A DNA stretch of 64,000 nucleotides from Earliella scabrosa. Its lineage: Eukaryota; Basidiomycota; Agaricomycetes; Polyporales; Polyporaceae. Location of the stretch: assembly GCA_022605405.1 (NCBI GenBank), contig JABYQQ010000003.1, forward strand, positions 620,001-684,000, given 5' to 3'. Below the pieces are notes generated by a model. The model ran no database searches, was not told the DNA's origin, and saw nothing but the letters and a program-made list of their open reading frames with translations. The position numbers and the translations under genes are program-made. Of this stretch, positions 23,377 to 36,794 are shown piece after piece (position 1 is the first letter of the stretch; every line of letters begins with the position of its first letter).

Positions 23377-25747
23377 TCACGGCACAGGCGCAGCGCTCAT
23401 AAACGCACACGCCGTCCCCCACAGCGCCATCGCGGAGCTCGTCGCGAGCAGCAGCCCGTCCCACACGCCGCACCCGCCCGCGAGCGCGACCTTGGCCGAC
23501 ACGGGCCCGATGATGCACAGCAGGAAGGAGAACGTCGAGCCGAGCACGGCCATCACGGACGCGAACTCGGGGATGAGGATCGAGACGGCGACGGAGAGCA
23601 GCGTGAGGAGCGTGCGCTCGACCGCGACGAAGAGCGTCTTTACTTGGTGCTGTTTCGAGGGAGTGGAGGGGGCGGATGGGGAGGGCGTGTGCGTCGTGGA
23701 GGGCCCGTGCCCGTGCTCGCTGGGGCCGGACCCGGAGGTGTCGATCCCGAGGAGCATCTCGATGGTTACGCTGAGCTGTGGTGGTGTGAGCAGATGGTAT
23801 GTCCACGGGAATGACACGACGTACTGGTCTCGTCGTAAGGGCGTATTTCGTGCTGGACGTTCGAACTGGTGTTAGCAGGCTGAACCGAGTCGTACAGGTC
23901 AGGCGGACGTGCACGTACAGAGGGGTGATGACAAGGCCCCAGAGCGCGACCGTGTTCAGCGCGGGGTGGACGTTGTGCTTCATGAGGTCAACGCTGAACT
24001 ACACCCAACCACCGGTTAGAGAACGTGTGATGGACGAAACTAAGAGCTGATAACCAACCTCATCGCTGACAGAGTTGCCAAACATGATGTAGCCCGCGAC
24101 ACCGAGGAGACCATAGATGCCAGTGGCGATCGCGAACGCCCAGTTGATCATCTCGTCGAACTGTGTCGGGTCCATCATGTCCCTCGCGAGTGTCGGAATC
24201 ACAGCGTGGCCAGAGAACTGCGAATGTTCTCAGCTTCGTGTGCTCCTAAAGCGCTGTTACAGTTCAGAGCACCCACCCCTGCCATGAAGAGACCGAAGGC
24301 GATCCCGAGCTCCTGGAAGTTGTCGATCCCGAGGCTGGTGTCGGCGGGGCTCCACAGACTACCGGGGCTGTCGTACTTGGTGAAGCCGTCGAAAAGGATG
24401 ATGCCGATGATGGCCATGAGGGAGAAGATCCCCATAATGGACGCATAAGATAGCACGGACAGAGGCATAAGAACTGCGGGTATAAGCCTGTGGACCGCCT
24501 ATGAGCACATGCACCCGGATTACCACCACACTCTCAAAGTGACATACACAACGAGGCCAAGGATCTTGTACGTGTCGGCGGAATACTTGGGTATGACTGC
24601 GTGCAGAGAGTCTGCATAGAGCGTCACAAGAGCGACACTGACATGTACTCAGATTCAGCACACGATGCAGACAGTCGCGCAAAGCGCACTCACGTCACAG
24701 TGAAGAGCTCGAGACCGAATATCGCACTGATCAGCGGCATGGAACGGGGTCCAAATGCTTTGCGTCCGATATCGGCATACGAGCGTATACGAGGGTCTTC
24801 CAGTACTATACGCGCGAGGATCTTCGCGCTATCATGAGTGCGTCAGGGCGCGTCGGGGCAAGGCGAAGAGGTTGGAACGCACGTGTAGCAGGATATATAG
24901 CCGTAGCCAATGATGAGGATCGTCCCTCCAATCCATCCGGCGGATGCGAAGGCAAGAGGCTCCGAGAGCATGCCGATGCCGAACAGGACGGCGACAGCGT
25001 TGAGCAACTGACCACAGGGACAGTCAGGCCTCAGAGGTTCACTCCTCAAGGCATTGGTACGTACCGTTTGGGCGAAGGTACTGTGACCTACGTGATGGTG
25101 CTTTGGTGTCTTGAGCGAGACCTTTGAGCGTACGCTCGAGGTGGATATCCTGCGCTGGAGGGCGGCATGATGCATGGCCTGGTCATTGACTTGTGTGGGA
25201 GCGGGGCGACCAAAAGACGTCTGGGACGGGGAGGGCCTGACAAGGAGCGGGGTGCGCTCTCCAGGACCTGCGCGAGGGGTGGGGACATTTTCTTCGTCTT
25301 CAAACGGAGAGGTACCTGGCCATCGAGCACTGCCGAGGGTTGGGGTGCGAAAGTCGAACCGACGGGACTCTGAAGAGGGTGCAGGGGTAAGATCTTCGTC
25401 CCATTGGATGTTGGCGAGGAGGGCGTCCTCGCCGGTACTCCTGGCGCGCTCGCGAACGGGATGGGGGCGAAAGTCATCGTCAAGGTCCTCCTCCTCCTCT
25501 TCCTCTGACTCCTCCTGGATGGCAGCTTCCGTATCTTGGGGCGCGCTCCGACCGGAAGAGGACGAGAGTGAACCTGAGACGAAGTCGGAGTGTTGTGTCT
25601 GAGCGCGGCGGTCTGGTAGAGTATAGCAAGTCAAAATCTCAGCCGGCGGGGCGGGGTGGTAGAGGTATACGCACAAGCCTCGAAGGCATCTATGACACTG
25701 CTCGCGGACTGGTATGAGCTAGATAGGATGGCGGCTGGCAAAGACAT
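23377..25747 (-). CDS. Vacuolar amino-acid transporter, AVT1-like (AAAP family)
   Basis: A cytosolic N-terminal region of about 220 residues is acidic and Ser-rich (EESEEEEEEDLDDDF, GERTPLLVRPSPSQTSFG). The dileucine-like ERTPLL suggests vacuolar targeting. The AAAP transporter domain follows: STFAQTLLNAVAVLFGIGML, SEPLAFASAGWIGGTIL, LPLISAIFGLELF-type helix 3, PLSVLSYASIMGIFSL, FGLFMAGFSGHAVIPTLARD and GLLGVAGYIMFG, ending ACAFMSAAPVP. The GFSGHAVIP block is characteristic of fungal AVT1 vacuolar importers, which exchange protons for neutral amino acids. Introns are numerous. The ATG at 25747 (MSLPAAILSSSYQS) is the nearest credible start; the same frame is open to an ATG at 25912, so a longer N terminus is possible. 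It is divergent from the TGL1-type gene. Confidence 0.87.
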
Positions 25748-26213
25748 GGAGGGCGTAAGAGGTCGTGAGGGTCGTAACAGGACGGCGGAGCCTGGAGGGG
25801 ACGGGGAGGAGGTCTGGAGATAATGGAGGTGGTGGCGTTGATGTCGGGGTGGCTGGGGCGAGATAGGACATGGCGAAGATTTGTGGAAGGGCGGACGGGG
25901 AGAAGCAGCCAAGGTCCGAGCGAGTGATCACATCCCCGCGCTAGACTCGTCCATCGCTCCCAGTGCTCGTCCGAAGCAGGCAGAGGCTGCAGACGTTTCT
26001 GGCCCTTCGCCCGTCCGAAGCCTCTCGCGGGGAACGCAATCATCGCTCTCTCGTGGCCCTGCCCTGCGCTCCGATTGGCCCTTGGTGCAGAGTGCATCGA
26101 GAGATAAGACGGACGCGTGACGTCATCGCAGGCGTCGGGCAATCACAGGCGTTGGGAGCCTCTCCCGCGCAGGGCGATCAGCGTCGCTCGCATTCACTCT
26201 GCTTGCGACGGCC
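25748..26213. promoter_or_regulatory. Divergent intergenic region AVT-type transporter / TGL1-type lipase
   Basis: Between 300 and 466 bp depending on the true start of the transporter. No TATA box was recognised. Confidence 0.4.
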
Positions 26214-27738
26214 ATGGCGCGAATCCCGTTCATCGGCCGCCTCACGTCCAGGGACTACGCCGCCCTCGTCTTTGGCGGCACCCTCGTCTTCTTCGAGGCC
26301 ATCCTCACCCTCGTCATCTCCTTCCTCCCAAAGTCTGTCATTCAATGGTTCTACGACCGCTCACGCCACCTCTTCCACTTCATCGTCGGCCCGCCCATCC
26401 CCAAATCCGACGAGCAACGCCTCACAGAGCGCATCCGCCGCGCGGAGGACTTCCAGAAGCTCTGCGAGATCTTTGGCTACGAGCACGAGGAGCACGTCGT
26501 CCTTACAAAGGACGGCTACCTCCTCGGTCTCCACCGTCTCCCCGCAAAGAAGGGCGAGGAGAGAGAGCACCCCGGCGCGTCCACCGGCAAGCCCGTCGTC
26601 TACCTCCACCATGGTCTTCTCATGAACTCCGAGGTATGGGTCTGTCTCACCTCCCCCGAGCGTTCCCTCGCCTTCACCCTCGTCGAGCTCGGCTTCGACG
26701 TCTGGCTCGGTAACAACCGCGGCAACAAGTACTCCAAGAAGTCCATCCACCACAATCCCAACTCGCTCAAGTTCTGGGACTACAGCATAGACGACTTTGC
26801 CTGGCACGACATCCCCGACTCCATCGAGTACATTCTCCAGGTCACTAAGGAGCCCAGCCTCAGCTATGTCGGCTTCAGCCAGGGCACTGCCCAAGCCTTC
26901 GCCGCTCTCAGCATCCATCCGCCGCTGAACGAGAAGATCAACGTCTTCATTGCCCTTGCACCTGCCATGAGTCCCCCGGGGCTCAACGCCTCGGTCGTGG
27001 ATAGTCTCATGAAGGCCTCGTACGTCTCCCATCCTCACATACCCTAGTATGGAGCACTCACCCCACCCACCCTCCAGCCCCACGCTCGTCTTCCTCATCT
27101 TCGGCCGCAAGTCCATCATGTCCTCCGTCCCCGCCTGGCAATCCCTCCTCTACCCGCCCGTCTTCTCCGCGGTCATCACCTCCTCCCTCACCTGGCTCTT
27201 CAACTGGCGCTGCGCGAACATCTCCCCGCTCCAGCAGCTCGCCGCCTTCCCGCACCTCTACTCGGCCGCGTCCGTCAAGTCCGTCGTGCACTGGTTCCAG
27301 ATCATGCGCAACGCAAAGTTCCAGATGTACGACGACGACGTGCAGCCCGTGATGCTCATCCGCCGCGCCCCCGGCCGCCCCTCGGGCGTCACCGCGTACG
27401 CCCCCGCCCGCTTCCCGACGCGCAACATCGTCGCCCCCGTCGTCCTCCTCTACGGCGACCGCGACTCGCTCGTCGACATCGACGTCATGCTCCGCGAGCT
27501 CCCCAAGAAGAACGTCCGCGCGCGCAGGCTGCACGGGTACGAGCACCTCGACGTGATTTGGGGCGATGATATACATAAGGACGTTATTCCCCATGTTGTG
27601 AGCACGCTTCGCGAGTACTGCGTCGAGCCGGCACGGCTTGAGCGTGCGGTCAAGATGACGAACGGCTTCCAGGCGGACGAGGACGATACGACGGCGTCGA
27701 GCACGCCCGCGGATACCCTCTCGGGCTACGAGAACTGA
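26214..27738 (+). CDS. Steryl ester hydrolase / AB-hydrolase lipase (TGL1/YEH type)
   Basis: One 58-nt intron (27020-27077) joins two exons into 488 residues. The N terminus has a membrane-embedding hydrophobic hairpin (LVFGGTLVFFEAILTLVISF), as in lipid-droplet Tgl1 and in Yeh enzymes. The lipase-associated domain starts at EIFGYEHEEHVVLTKDGYLL; LHHGLLMNSEVWV is the oxyanion strand; GNNRGNKYS and DIPDSIEYIL are family motifs. The nucleophile elbow is GFSQGT (GxSxG), the acid is in LYGDRDSLVDI and the His in YEHLDVIWG. A short acidic tail ends SGYEN with TGA at 27736. It should release sterols and fatty acids from steryl esters on lipid droplets or the ER. Confidence 0.9.
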
Positions 27739-28478
27739 CATCGTTCATTCATGATGGCGGGGATACCACACGCAAGATGTGTTGGCTATACACGGGCTAA
27801 CATGGGATCAGGATGGTACGGTACGGTAGAGCTGCAGGAACTCGCACAGTCTACAGACACTCGCACGTCTCAGGAAGCGGACGATGTAGAGGATTCTCGG
27901 ACTGTCTAGGGGAGAAGCACGGGCAGCTATAGGATAGCGGCGTTGTAATCGATAGCTTTCGAGTAATCATCGATCATCATCTGGATACCCAGCCACGGCC
28001 CACGGCGAGCGCACCGCGGTTGTGCTGGCAGCAAATGCACTGCGATGGTGGCAGTTGCACGGCGACTCGAGCGACGGGGAGTACATATGTGCAAAGATTC
28101 TATGGACTGCGTGCTGGACATGTGAGCGAGAGACCGTCCGCGGGTTCTGAGATCTGGGTCTGGTTCCGATTACTGTATGTATCATACGTACGCCGTGTCC
28201 GCCGGGTGGTGGCGACACCTAATATATATGTACCTGTATGCGTGTACCGTGCGACCAGGGATGCGATGAGAGGGAGAGATGATGTCAAGAAGATTCGTTG
28301 GTGACCGGAGCGTGAGGGAGGCCAAGCCAGTATAGGGATAAATGCGTTGGGGACTTGGAGGGAGTCAAAGCAAGAGGGCTGCAAAGCAAAGATGGAGTCG
28401 AGAGGGCCGTGGTGGTGGTGTTGCTGATTATACATAGTCATACAGTAGGGTGGTGCGGACCGTCTAGGTGTCCAACGT
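27739..28478. other. Convergent intergenic region
   Basis: About 740 bp between the stops of the lipase and the ITC1-type gene. I see no gene or RNA signal. Confidence 0.45.
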
Positions 28479-31400
28479 TCAGGAGCCGTTCACCGCCTTG
28501 CGGTTCGTCCATTGCATGTACGGCTCGCGCAGCAGCTCCGCCCCGGCGTGCTTGCGCGTGCTGCGCCGCGCCTCTGGGATCTTCGCGTTCGCGTTCAGGT
28601 CCTGCGACAACACGCCATCGGTCTCGCTGTCCGGAGGCGGGAGGAGAGGGGCACGTACCGCTGCGCGCCGCCGCATCCCTGGGGCGATATGGTTCCACCA
28701 CTTTGTGAGCGCGTTCTTGAGCGCGAGCTCGCGCACGCCCTTCGGGTTCAGCCAGGCTAGGAACTCCTGCACCTATGGTAGGATCGGTGAGTCCACCTCA
28801 GCAACTGGATGAACATGATAGTGTCGTGTCGTACCTCCTCAAGGTCGTTGAACACCGCCCACTCGTTCGCACCCAGCATGCCCTCAGGGCCCTCCTCGAT
28901 CTTCCTCCTCTCATCAACATTCTCCTCGCGCCTCTTCAGCAGGTCCACGTCAAACTCGCTCGCACCCTGCACGAAGATCCTGCCCGTCCCATACTGCACC
29001 GTCCCCCCAGAGCCGATGAGCGACGCCGCGCCCATGCCGTCGAACCACCACACGCGGTTGTAGAACCGGTCGCGCCCGAGCGGCTTGACGCGCACAGAGC
29101 CCAGCAGCTTGCGGAACTCGCGTTCGATGCCCTCTAGCCGCCGCTCGAGCTTGTTCACTTCCTCGTCCAGTCGGCGGTGCTCCGCGATAGCGTGCTTGAC
29201 CGACAACGCCTTTGCACGAGCGGCCTCGCGCTCCTTGGCAGCGGTGCGGCGCGTTGCGGCCGGGCGCGGGGCGGTCTCGTTCTCCGAGTTGGGCACGTCG
29301 GAGAGGTCGGACGAGTCGTGCATGGTCACGTCTCCGTCGGGGTTCCCGTTGGCTTTGGCCTCGCCCTGGAGAGCGGCCATCTCTTCGAGGCTATGACGGA
29401 AAGAATGGTGAGCATAGAAGGCGGTGGACCGGAGACTGAACACGTACTACTGCTTCTTCGTGCGGTTCACCTCGATCTTCTCTTTCCGCAACGCAGTAAG
29501 CTGTTCCTCGCACGTCTCCATGTGCATGTGGATGGCCTTGCTCGAGACAGCAAGGTTGCACATGAATGAGATGATGGCGACACGGTCCCTGGGTGGAAGT
29601 TTGTGATAGAGCTGGCCAGGCGCCGTAGGTATGGAGAGACGCAGAGGCGCAGGGCTCGCGGCAGGTGTAGGGGCCGCTGAGCTCGACGGTTCTGGGGGCT
29701 GGGACTGTTCCGGAGCAAAGAGCAGCCGCGTCAGGACCTCTCGCAGCCGAGCGAAGTTCTCCATGGTTGCGTGCTGCAGTCGATGTGGCATGAGGACCGA
29801 CAATGGCTTGACAATACACTGCAGTACTCACATCCTTCAGACAGCCAACCATAGACTCTTCCCAGCCCTCGCGTCCTTCCGCGTGCCGTAAAGGTGCCCG
29901 CTCCCAGTTGTTGCCCACGTCCACCATCGCGTCCGTTAGTTGATCCATTGTCACGCCTAAGAACTCGTCGTCGCCCTGCTCATCCTTGAGATTCATTAGG
30001 GACATGATTGCGCTATGTCGGTTGAATGGGACTGTGCGCAGGTTGTAAATCAGAGTAGCATGAATCTCGGCCAGTAATTGGCAGTGCGGTTCGATGACGG
30101 AGTGCCGCAGGGCGCCCTCGAAATCATCCATAGTGAAGGAAGACATGTGTAATGGTTGACTGCATCGTGCGTCAACAACGCCGCCACATGCTACTCGTGC
30201 CAGACACGTACCCATAAACGACGAGGAAATTCCATGACATCAGGAACGCCGCGTTTGTCTCTTGATCCTCCCCAAACGGCATGGCAAGCTTACTGGGTAC
30301 TGGCCGTTTGACCTTCATACCAGCTCGCTTGTCCTTGTCGTTCAGAACGACGTCCAGATCCTCTGTTGGGTATCGTACTGGCTTTTTCTTCTTCTTCTCC
30401 GCGGTCAGACGGTCGTTCTCTTCTTTAGCTTTGAGCTGTTGTTCAGCTCGCTCTCGTTCTTCCCGTTGCCGCTGTTCTGCGACGGCGAGTGCGATCGCTT
30501 TCTCCTTCTCAGCTACACATGGTCACAAGTGAGCACATTGTGTCATGTCATACGCAGGCCCAAATTCACGCACCTTTCTCTTCTGCCATCTGTTTGCGCT
30601 TCTTCGCAGCAGGGCCCTCCTTATCCTCCCATACCTTCTTTCGTTTGTCACTCTCACCCTTCTTCAATGTCTCAACGCCTTTCCTGATCTCATCCGGCAT
30701 GATACTGCTCACGCCGTAGCGTGCGGCGATAGCGGGTTTGACGGTCCATGGTGACGCTACAGCTGCGTCACGGTCCACGCAGTCACGGATGAAACGGCGG
30801 AGGATTGACTTCGAGAACGCGAGCCGGTCCCGACTGATTAGAGAGTGTTATAAGTACCAGGATTTCACGATGGTGAACAAAGGACCATACCTCATAATCT
30901 GACTTTGGACATCTATCACGGTGCCGGGCCACTGGCCGCGACTCGTCTCCTTCCCTTTGCTCTTCTCGTGGTTCCGGGCGAAGCCCGGTTGCTTCTCTTC
31001 GTCCAGCACCTGAACATGATAGACGTACTTGGTTGGATCGTCCATGACTATCGAGTCCTTGACCGGAATCTTGAGGTCCTCAGCAACCTTGTGTATTGCT
31101 GCAGGTGCGTCTGAGAGAGGAGAAGAGGATGTCGACGTTGACGCCACGGGTACGGGACTTCGTGGTGTAGGGGCAGAGGTTTTGGGCGGAATCACCTGGA
31201 GGACCCGAGCAAGGAACCTACGTACCAACCGAACATGAGCGGGGAGTGAATGGCTAGGGAAGTAGAGGCACGTACTTCTCTCCTTTGATGTCTACATACA
31301 CCTCTGCATAGATAGGCGGAGGTTAGACAACCCGGACATAACGGAGACGTGAATGGACGAGCAAGTAGGAGTGACGTACTCTCGTCCGGGTAGTATCGGT

Positions 31401-31891
31401 CTTTGAACCGATCATATACGGCTTCTACGAGGTGGTCGAGGCGACCCATAACCTCTGAATGGTTGGTGTATAGTTGCCGGTACATAAGACACGTAAACCA
31501 GGCGAGAACATGTTGTACTTACGCCACTGAACTGCTTTGAGAACGGCAGCCTTCAGCTGGTCGGGAAACCTCGAGTGCATCGTACGGGCCTCTTGCCGCT
31601 CGCTCTCCAACGCCTGGAAGTAGTCCAGGCCGCTCTTTCCAGTCACCTCGCATTGGAACTGTTTCTGTCTATAGAAGGACATCCGGGCCGCATATGCACT
31701 AAGGGATTGCAGAGGCAATCAGGCATGGGCCGGGGAGGAACACATGGGTTGTGGACGTACTCGTAATTCTCAAAGATCTCCCCGGTGTCCGCGAGGTAGA
31801 AGACCTCTCTGTTTGGGTCGTTCTTGAGGGCATCCAGAAGGGCCGGGGAGGGTTCGGTAAGGAGCACGCGTTTGCGCCTGCAGGTGGGCAT
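28479..31891 (-). CDS. ITC1: ISWI-complex subunit ITC1/ACF1-like (WAC, DDT, WHIM domains)
   Basis: The protein starts MPTCRRKRVLLTEPSPALL and REVFYLADTGEIFENYE, the beginning of a WAC domain (DNA-entry binding), continuing KQFQCEVTGKSGLDYFQALE. The middle is basic with DSIVMDDPTKYVYHVQVLDE and a charged coiled-coil rich in Lys/Glu/Arg. A DDT domain follows (AAFLMSWNFLVVYG, LHMSSFTMDDFEGAL), then WHIM1 (LPPRDRVAIISFMCNLAVSS) and WHIM2/3 (VRVKPLGRDRFYNRVWWFDG, GANEWAVFNDLEE). The WHIM modules dock on the ISWI ATPase as a nucleosome-spacing ruler. The C-terminal tail ends NRKAVNGS. It lacks the PHD and bromodomain of animal ACF1, as does yeast Itc1. Many short introns split the gene; the total is roughly 900-1000 residues. 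Confidence 0.9.
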
Positions 31892-33446
31892 GGCGGGAGC
31901 GGGCGGGGAGCGGGGAGGAGGGAGATGATGGGAGGGAGGAAGAGACGGGGGAAGGGAGGAGGGAGGGGGGCGGCAGGTGGCTAGGTTGGAATCCGAAGGC
32001 GTGAAGCGGTCCCCTTCGCATTTTTGCAGCAGTGCGTCTCCCGAGGGCCTCCACGCTCAGCCACCTGTCCCCTCTTGCCGCCTCCAACTCAGCCCGTCCT
32101 CTTTCTCCTCTCGACAACCATCACCTCCCCGCCCTCTTTCCCCGGCTCGCGCGTCGCCTGTCCTCGCCTGCTCATTGTCTGCTGCGCTGTGCTGGTGCCC
32201 GGCGTCATATCCGATTGTTCCCCCGCCAGGGCGGGCGGATACCCAGGCTCACTTCAGATCGACCCCAGATTACCCGTCGGGCTCTCACCCACATCTCCGC
32301 GTCCACCTCACTGAGTCGGGTGGTGCATGGGACGACTGGCGTGGCTATCCATCTCGACACCTCCGCGCGACAAGAAGCGGGCTCCATATCCATGCCGATG
32401 TCCTGACACGCGCTCCGGGAGATGTGGGGGTATGCGGCATGGTCGATTTATACCAGGTGTTACCACGATTAGTGGCGTAGGATCTCCAAACATGCATTGT
32501 GTCAAGCAAGCTGTCGCGGTGACCGCCTGAACGTATCCGGGTGACTCAAGGAACAAGGTCTCGGAGAGGCATGGTGGTGGATTAGAGGCAAGTCATCAAT
32601 TCAGTCCGCGTCTCACTTCCTGGACCATCCCGAACAAAACCACCATAATGCGCTCGTTGGAAGTGTTCGGGAGCGCAGCGTCCTACGAGGGACGCATGGA
32701 GTCGTGCCGAGGATTTGATCTGCGCTGGCCGGTCTGGCCGCGCGGACATGCTGCTGCGACAAACGGGGACCAGTTCTTGACGCGTCGGAACGGTCACGTG
32801 CAGGATTGGGCCGCCACCATGTCCCAGGTAGACCCATGTGGGGCGAGGGCAAACAATGATAGCACTTCAATCGCGCTCATTCCAACCGAGGCGAACACAG
32901 GAAGGCTGGCTCGGACCTTATGTATGGTGGAGAGATGATGGTGGTCGAACCGCCCGTGAATCGTCTCAGACGCGCGTGTACGGGATCATGGTACCCACCG
33001 TCTTGTCCTCGCCATTAGCCAGGCTTGTCGTGATCGCCAACAACAACCATACACAGCGATAACCTAGTACTCATACAATGAACGATGGATTACAACGGAG
33101 CGTACTTTACAAGCACAGTTCGATGAGCACTCATACAAGCGATCCACGAGGTATAGTACAGAGTACAGGTCGTAAGTGTCATGAAGAGGCGTCAACGGAG
33201 AGGCATATTAGGGTATGTGTTCGCGCAGAATGTCACTGTGAGTGAATAGATGTAGCATGTAAGGGAGCGACTGCGTAACACGGCGATGAACACACTGAGT
33301 CCTGTCAGATACACAACCTGGCACAGCACCGGACGTGCGCAAGACTCACCATCTAAACAAGAACGCAAGATCCATGCAAGAACGTAGATGAACGAAAGAA
33401 ACGAGTCTAGATGCCTCCGCTCGAGGGGTATGGCGAAACGCGGGCC
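31892..33446. other. Gene-free interval upstream of ITC1-type gene
   Basis: About 1.55 kb. The left part (32.0-32.4 kb) is rich in C and Pro/Ser-type codons on the plus strand and gives a long but unconvincing open frame. It should contain the ITC1 promoter and the 3' flank of the next minus-strand gene. Confidence 0.4.
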
Positions 33447-36258
33447 TCATTTCCGACCCTTCGTCGTCTGCGAGACGTGCTTGCCCTTCGCCGAAGCCTG
33501 CGCCGCACCATTGCCCTGCGTCTGCACCGCCTGCCCCTTGGCCGGCTGCTGCGCCGTGCTCGAGGTACTCGCCTCCGGAGTATGACTCGTGGACTTGTCC
33601 CCTGAGCGGCCGAGCAGCCTCCTCAGCTTCCCTCCCGACTGCGCCTTCTGCCGTTCGGTCTCCTTCACCCCGATGGCGTCGACCATGACGATCGCCTTGG
33701 CCGCGGGAGACATTGTCGACTTGCCTGCGCCAGCGGTCGTCTGTGCCAACGAGTGCACCGTCGGGATACGCGAGTCGGACTGGCTCCGTTGGTGCTTGAG
33801 CGGCGGGGGATGGGGACCGCTCTGACCGGAGTTTCTCGCACTAGTACCAGCAGCCTTGGATTTGACGTCGACATTGATAAGCACCCATCCCTCCGAGATG
33901 GAGTTCGAACGAGGTGCATCCGGACGTTTGTGGTGGGCGTGCCCATTTGCTGCCGAGGTCACCGGTGCACCTGCAGATGGGGCGGGAGTACCCGACGGAG
34001 GTGCCTTGTGCGCCGTACCATTCGGCGGGATCGTCTGCCTATCCAACGTGTTGCCGACCCACGCCGCCTCGCTCTTCCGCGCACCCTCTCCCTCCGCCTC
34101 CTTATGATGCCGTGGCTGCCCGACCTTGACGTTCTTCACCGGCAACGAGCCATCCTTCGCGAGCTCGTCGCCCTCTTGGCTCGGCTGTTCCTTGATGGTA
34201 GGCGGGATCATGGTGGAACTGTTTGGACTACTAGAGCTGGTGGTCAGTGGAGGTGTTCCACCGTTGCTGACGACGTCATCCTGCCCCTTCTCCTCCTTTG
34301 GAGTCGGAGCCCAGGCGCCAGGAATCGCCGGGCCGTTGGACCCGCGCCTCTCCAGCTGGGCCTGCGGCGACACGGCCTGCAGCTCGTTGCGTGCACCACC
34401 ACTCGCCTTCCGTTCGCGCGGACCAAGAGGGGCCATGCGCGAGGGAAAGGTGTGCGTTGGTGGCCGGTGAGCATCTTCAGGCTCCTTCCCAGTCCAGGTG
34501 ATAGGAATCTCGGTTGAGCGCCAGCCGGTGCTTGAAGAGAAGGCGGAGTCGCGGAACGCTCCCGGACTGAGAAGAGGAGGGGTCAGGGAATCAGGCCGAA
34601 CACCATCCGCAGAGTGACGCTGGATGGGCCCGGTCTCGGCGGCTGCAGCCGCAGCATCGAGAGATTGGGGTACGACGTTGAGAGGGGAACCCGCGAGTGG
34701 AGACGAAGCTCGGCGTGCCCGAGAGTTGTTTGAGCTTGAACTCTGACGAGCGATGTCGTATGGTGAATCTTGCACAGACGCGCGAAGAAGTGGATCATCC
34801 GTGGACGACATGGAATAATGCCTTGAATGCGTCCGTCCAAAAGGAGACAGGAATTGAGGACCGGGTAGATTGACGGTGAGGGCAGGTGGGGCAGCGGACC
34901 GATTCCAAGGATTGAACTCTTGCTGATAGACGTTACCAGGTTTGACCGGAGCAGTGGTATAGAACACATCGGGTGTATGAGGTTGGCTGCCTACTTTGTG
35001 GTGGGCTGTGCCAACACCCGTCATGTCTACACTGCCAACCTCGCTCGGTAGTCGTCCACCATCGTTCAATGAGCTATCGGACTGGAATGCCAGAGGCAGC
35101 TGAGCCTTTGGGAACGGCTTCCTCAACTTGCTGTTGCTGCTGTTGCTGTGACTGGGTGTCACCTGCTTGAGAGGCGAAGACATGAGAGGCGAGATGGCCC
35201 TGGCATGCTGCCCGTCAGGCGGAGGCCTGGCGAAATGATTGAAGTATATATCAGCTCGAAAACGAAGAGGGCTTACCCTAGTGGGGTAATTTCTCTCTTC
35301 AACTCCAGACTTGAGCCAGCAGGGCTTGCAGGTGGAGACTCAATCGAGGCAACTTCGTTGGGAGGACCTGTGAAGATCCAGAAATCTCGTGTCCTCGATC
35401 GACTACCCAAGGTCAACGAAGTGAGTAAGGAGAACGAATGACGGTCCAGAGCACTGAGTAGAGATAGAATCTGTTGCAAGGAGTCTACGGCGAACGTGTT
35501 CTCTTGGAACCCTGGGGTAATGCTTCCATGAGACGACGACTGCAGTGCGATGGACATATACACATACATTTGTAGCCCTTCAGCTTGAACTCGTATGACT
35601 CTCCGATCTTCTTTTCAGAAGCAATCCCGCGCGGCCACGCATTCCTGACCGCCTGAAGGATGGCAGGAGTCAATGGCAGCGGTGGGTCGATGACACGGAG
35701 TAAAGCGGTGGAGGGGAAGGAGATGGCGAACAGCATAGGGCCACTTGACGGGAGCGTACTGACAGACCCGTTGGGGACGACGGGTATAGACGAGTTGACG
35801 GGAGCGGTGGTAGGCTTCGAGAACGCGAGTGCAATGCGATCATCTTGCTCTCTCGCGTATTCGACGGTGGACAAGAAAGACCATCCGTATTGAACGATCA
35901 CGGAAAGAATGGCAACAATGAGCTTCTCGGCGACCAGACTCCTGACGTTGGCCCATGGCTTGTGCTCGAGCGAGAACTCGAAGAAGTGGTTGGCGACGTT
36001 CTCGCGGCAACCGACTATGAGCTTGGAGTTCTCGAAAAGACGTCGGAGGGCATTGACAACGCTGTCCGGGAAGCTGTACAGTCTGACGAGACCGGGCCCG
36101 GCGAAGGTGAGGAGAGCAAAGGAGGATACTATGCGTGGCTGGTCGCGCAAAAACTCCTTCCGAGGGTAGAAGATGGGATTGGCGACATGAGAGGGGGGAG
36201 ATAGAGTGATGGGAGGCTTGAGGACGTTGGGAGTAGGGGAGGGGGCGGGCTGCGCCAT
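33447..36258 (-). CDS. Large protein with conserved N-terminal domain and disordered C-terminal half, unknown function
   Basis: Three exons join in frame: the first from ATG at 36258 (MAQPAPSPTPNVLKPPITLS), a second starting WFQENTFAVDSLQQILSLLS after a GTATGT intron near 35570, and a long third exon to 33447. The N-terminal 300 residues look folded: PRIVSSFALLTFAGPGLVRL, ALRRLFENSKLIVGCRENV, FFEFSLEHKPWANVRSLVAE and FSLLTSLTLGSRSRTRDFWI. The remaining 580 residues are Ser/Pro/Gly-rich with many possible phosphosites, and end in basic residues. A conserved short block near the end reads SISEGWVLINVD. I think the family is widespread in mushroom-forming fungi but has no name that I know. There is no signal peptide. 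Confidence 0.65.
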
Positions 36259-36794
36259 GGTGAGTGCATGAAGTTGAGTGTCGTGATATCAAGCATGGAC
36301 GGCCTTTGAGAGTGCACGACTCGACTCCAGAGAGGCCCACGCCGCACGTCACTATTTCCTAAAACGCGCCTCCGCCACGTGGGGACGCCGGCGCTCGATC
36401 CATTCCGGCCGGAGGGCGTCTCTGAGCTCACCTCTGTCGCGATGTCCACTGTAGTGCAGCTGTGCAGACTCTGGCCACGACGTCCAAGCACGCCTCCTCC
36501 TGCCCTCTTCCGCCTGCCCTCGCCTCCAGGCATCCACCATGACCCAGTCGTCACCTCCTCCTGTGCATGCTCGGCGCTGAAGCCTCGATCTCCCGTCTGC
36601 GTTCCTACCTTTGTCCACGGAGCCGAGAGCCCATGCGCGTTCATCATCAAACCAGAGGTCGGTCATATACGCCACGCATGTATCGGAATGGGGCAGGTCA
36701 AAGGGCGAGATATCACTTACCGACGACCGGGACACGGTGAAGGCCATGGATAAGGGGACGACGATATCGCATTTCGGAGGTCACATAGTCGGAG
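36259..36794. other. Intergenic, promoter of the disordered-protein gene
   Basis: No gene can be supported. Several overlapping open frames on both strands look like chance in GC-rich DNA. Confidence 0.35.

Noticed and set aside
26361..27741. Long minus-strand frames opposite the steryl ester hydrolase
   Set aside because: They mirror a well-conserved coding sequence in GC-rich DNA; composition is Glu/Val/Gly-rich and no family fits.
31977..32480. 167-codon plus-strand frame upstream of the ITC1-type gene
   Set aside because: Pro/Ser/Ala low-complexity translation with overlapping frames in other phases; more likely promoter DNA with C-rich tracts.
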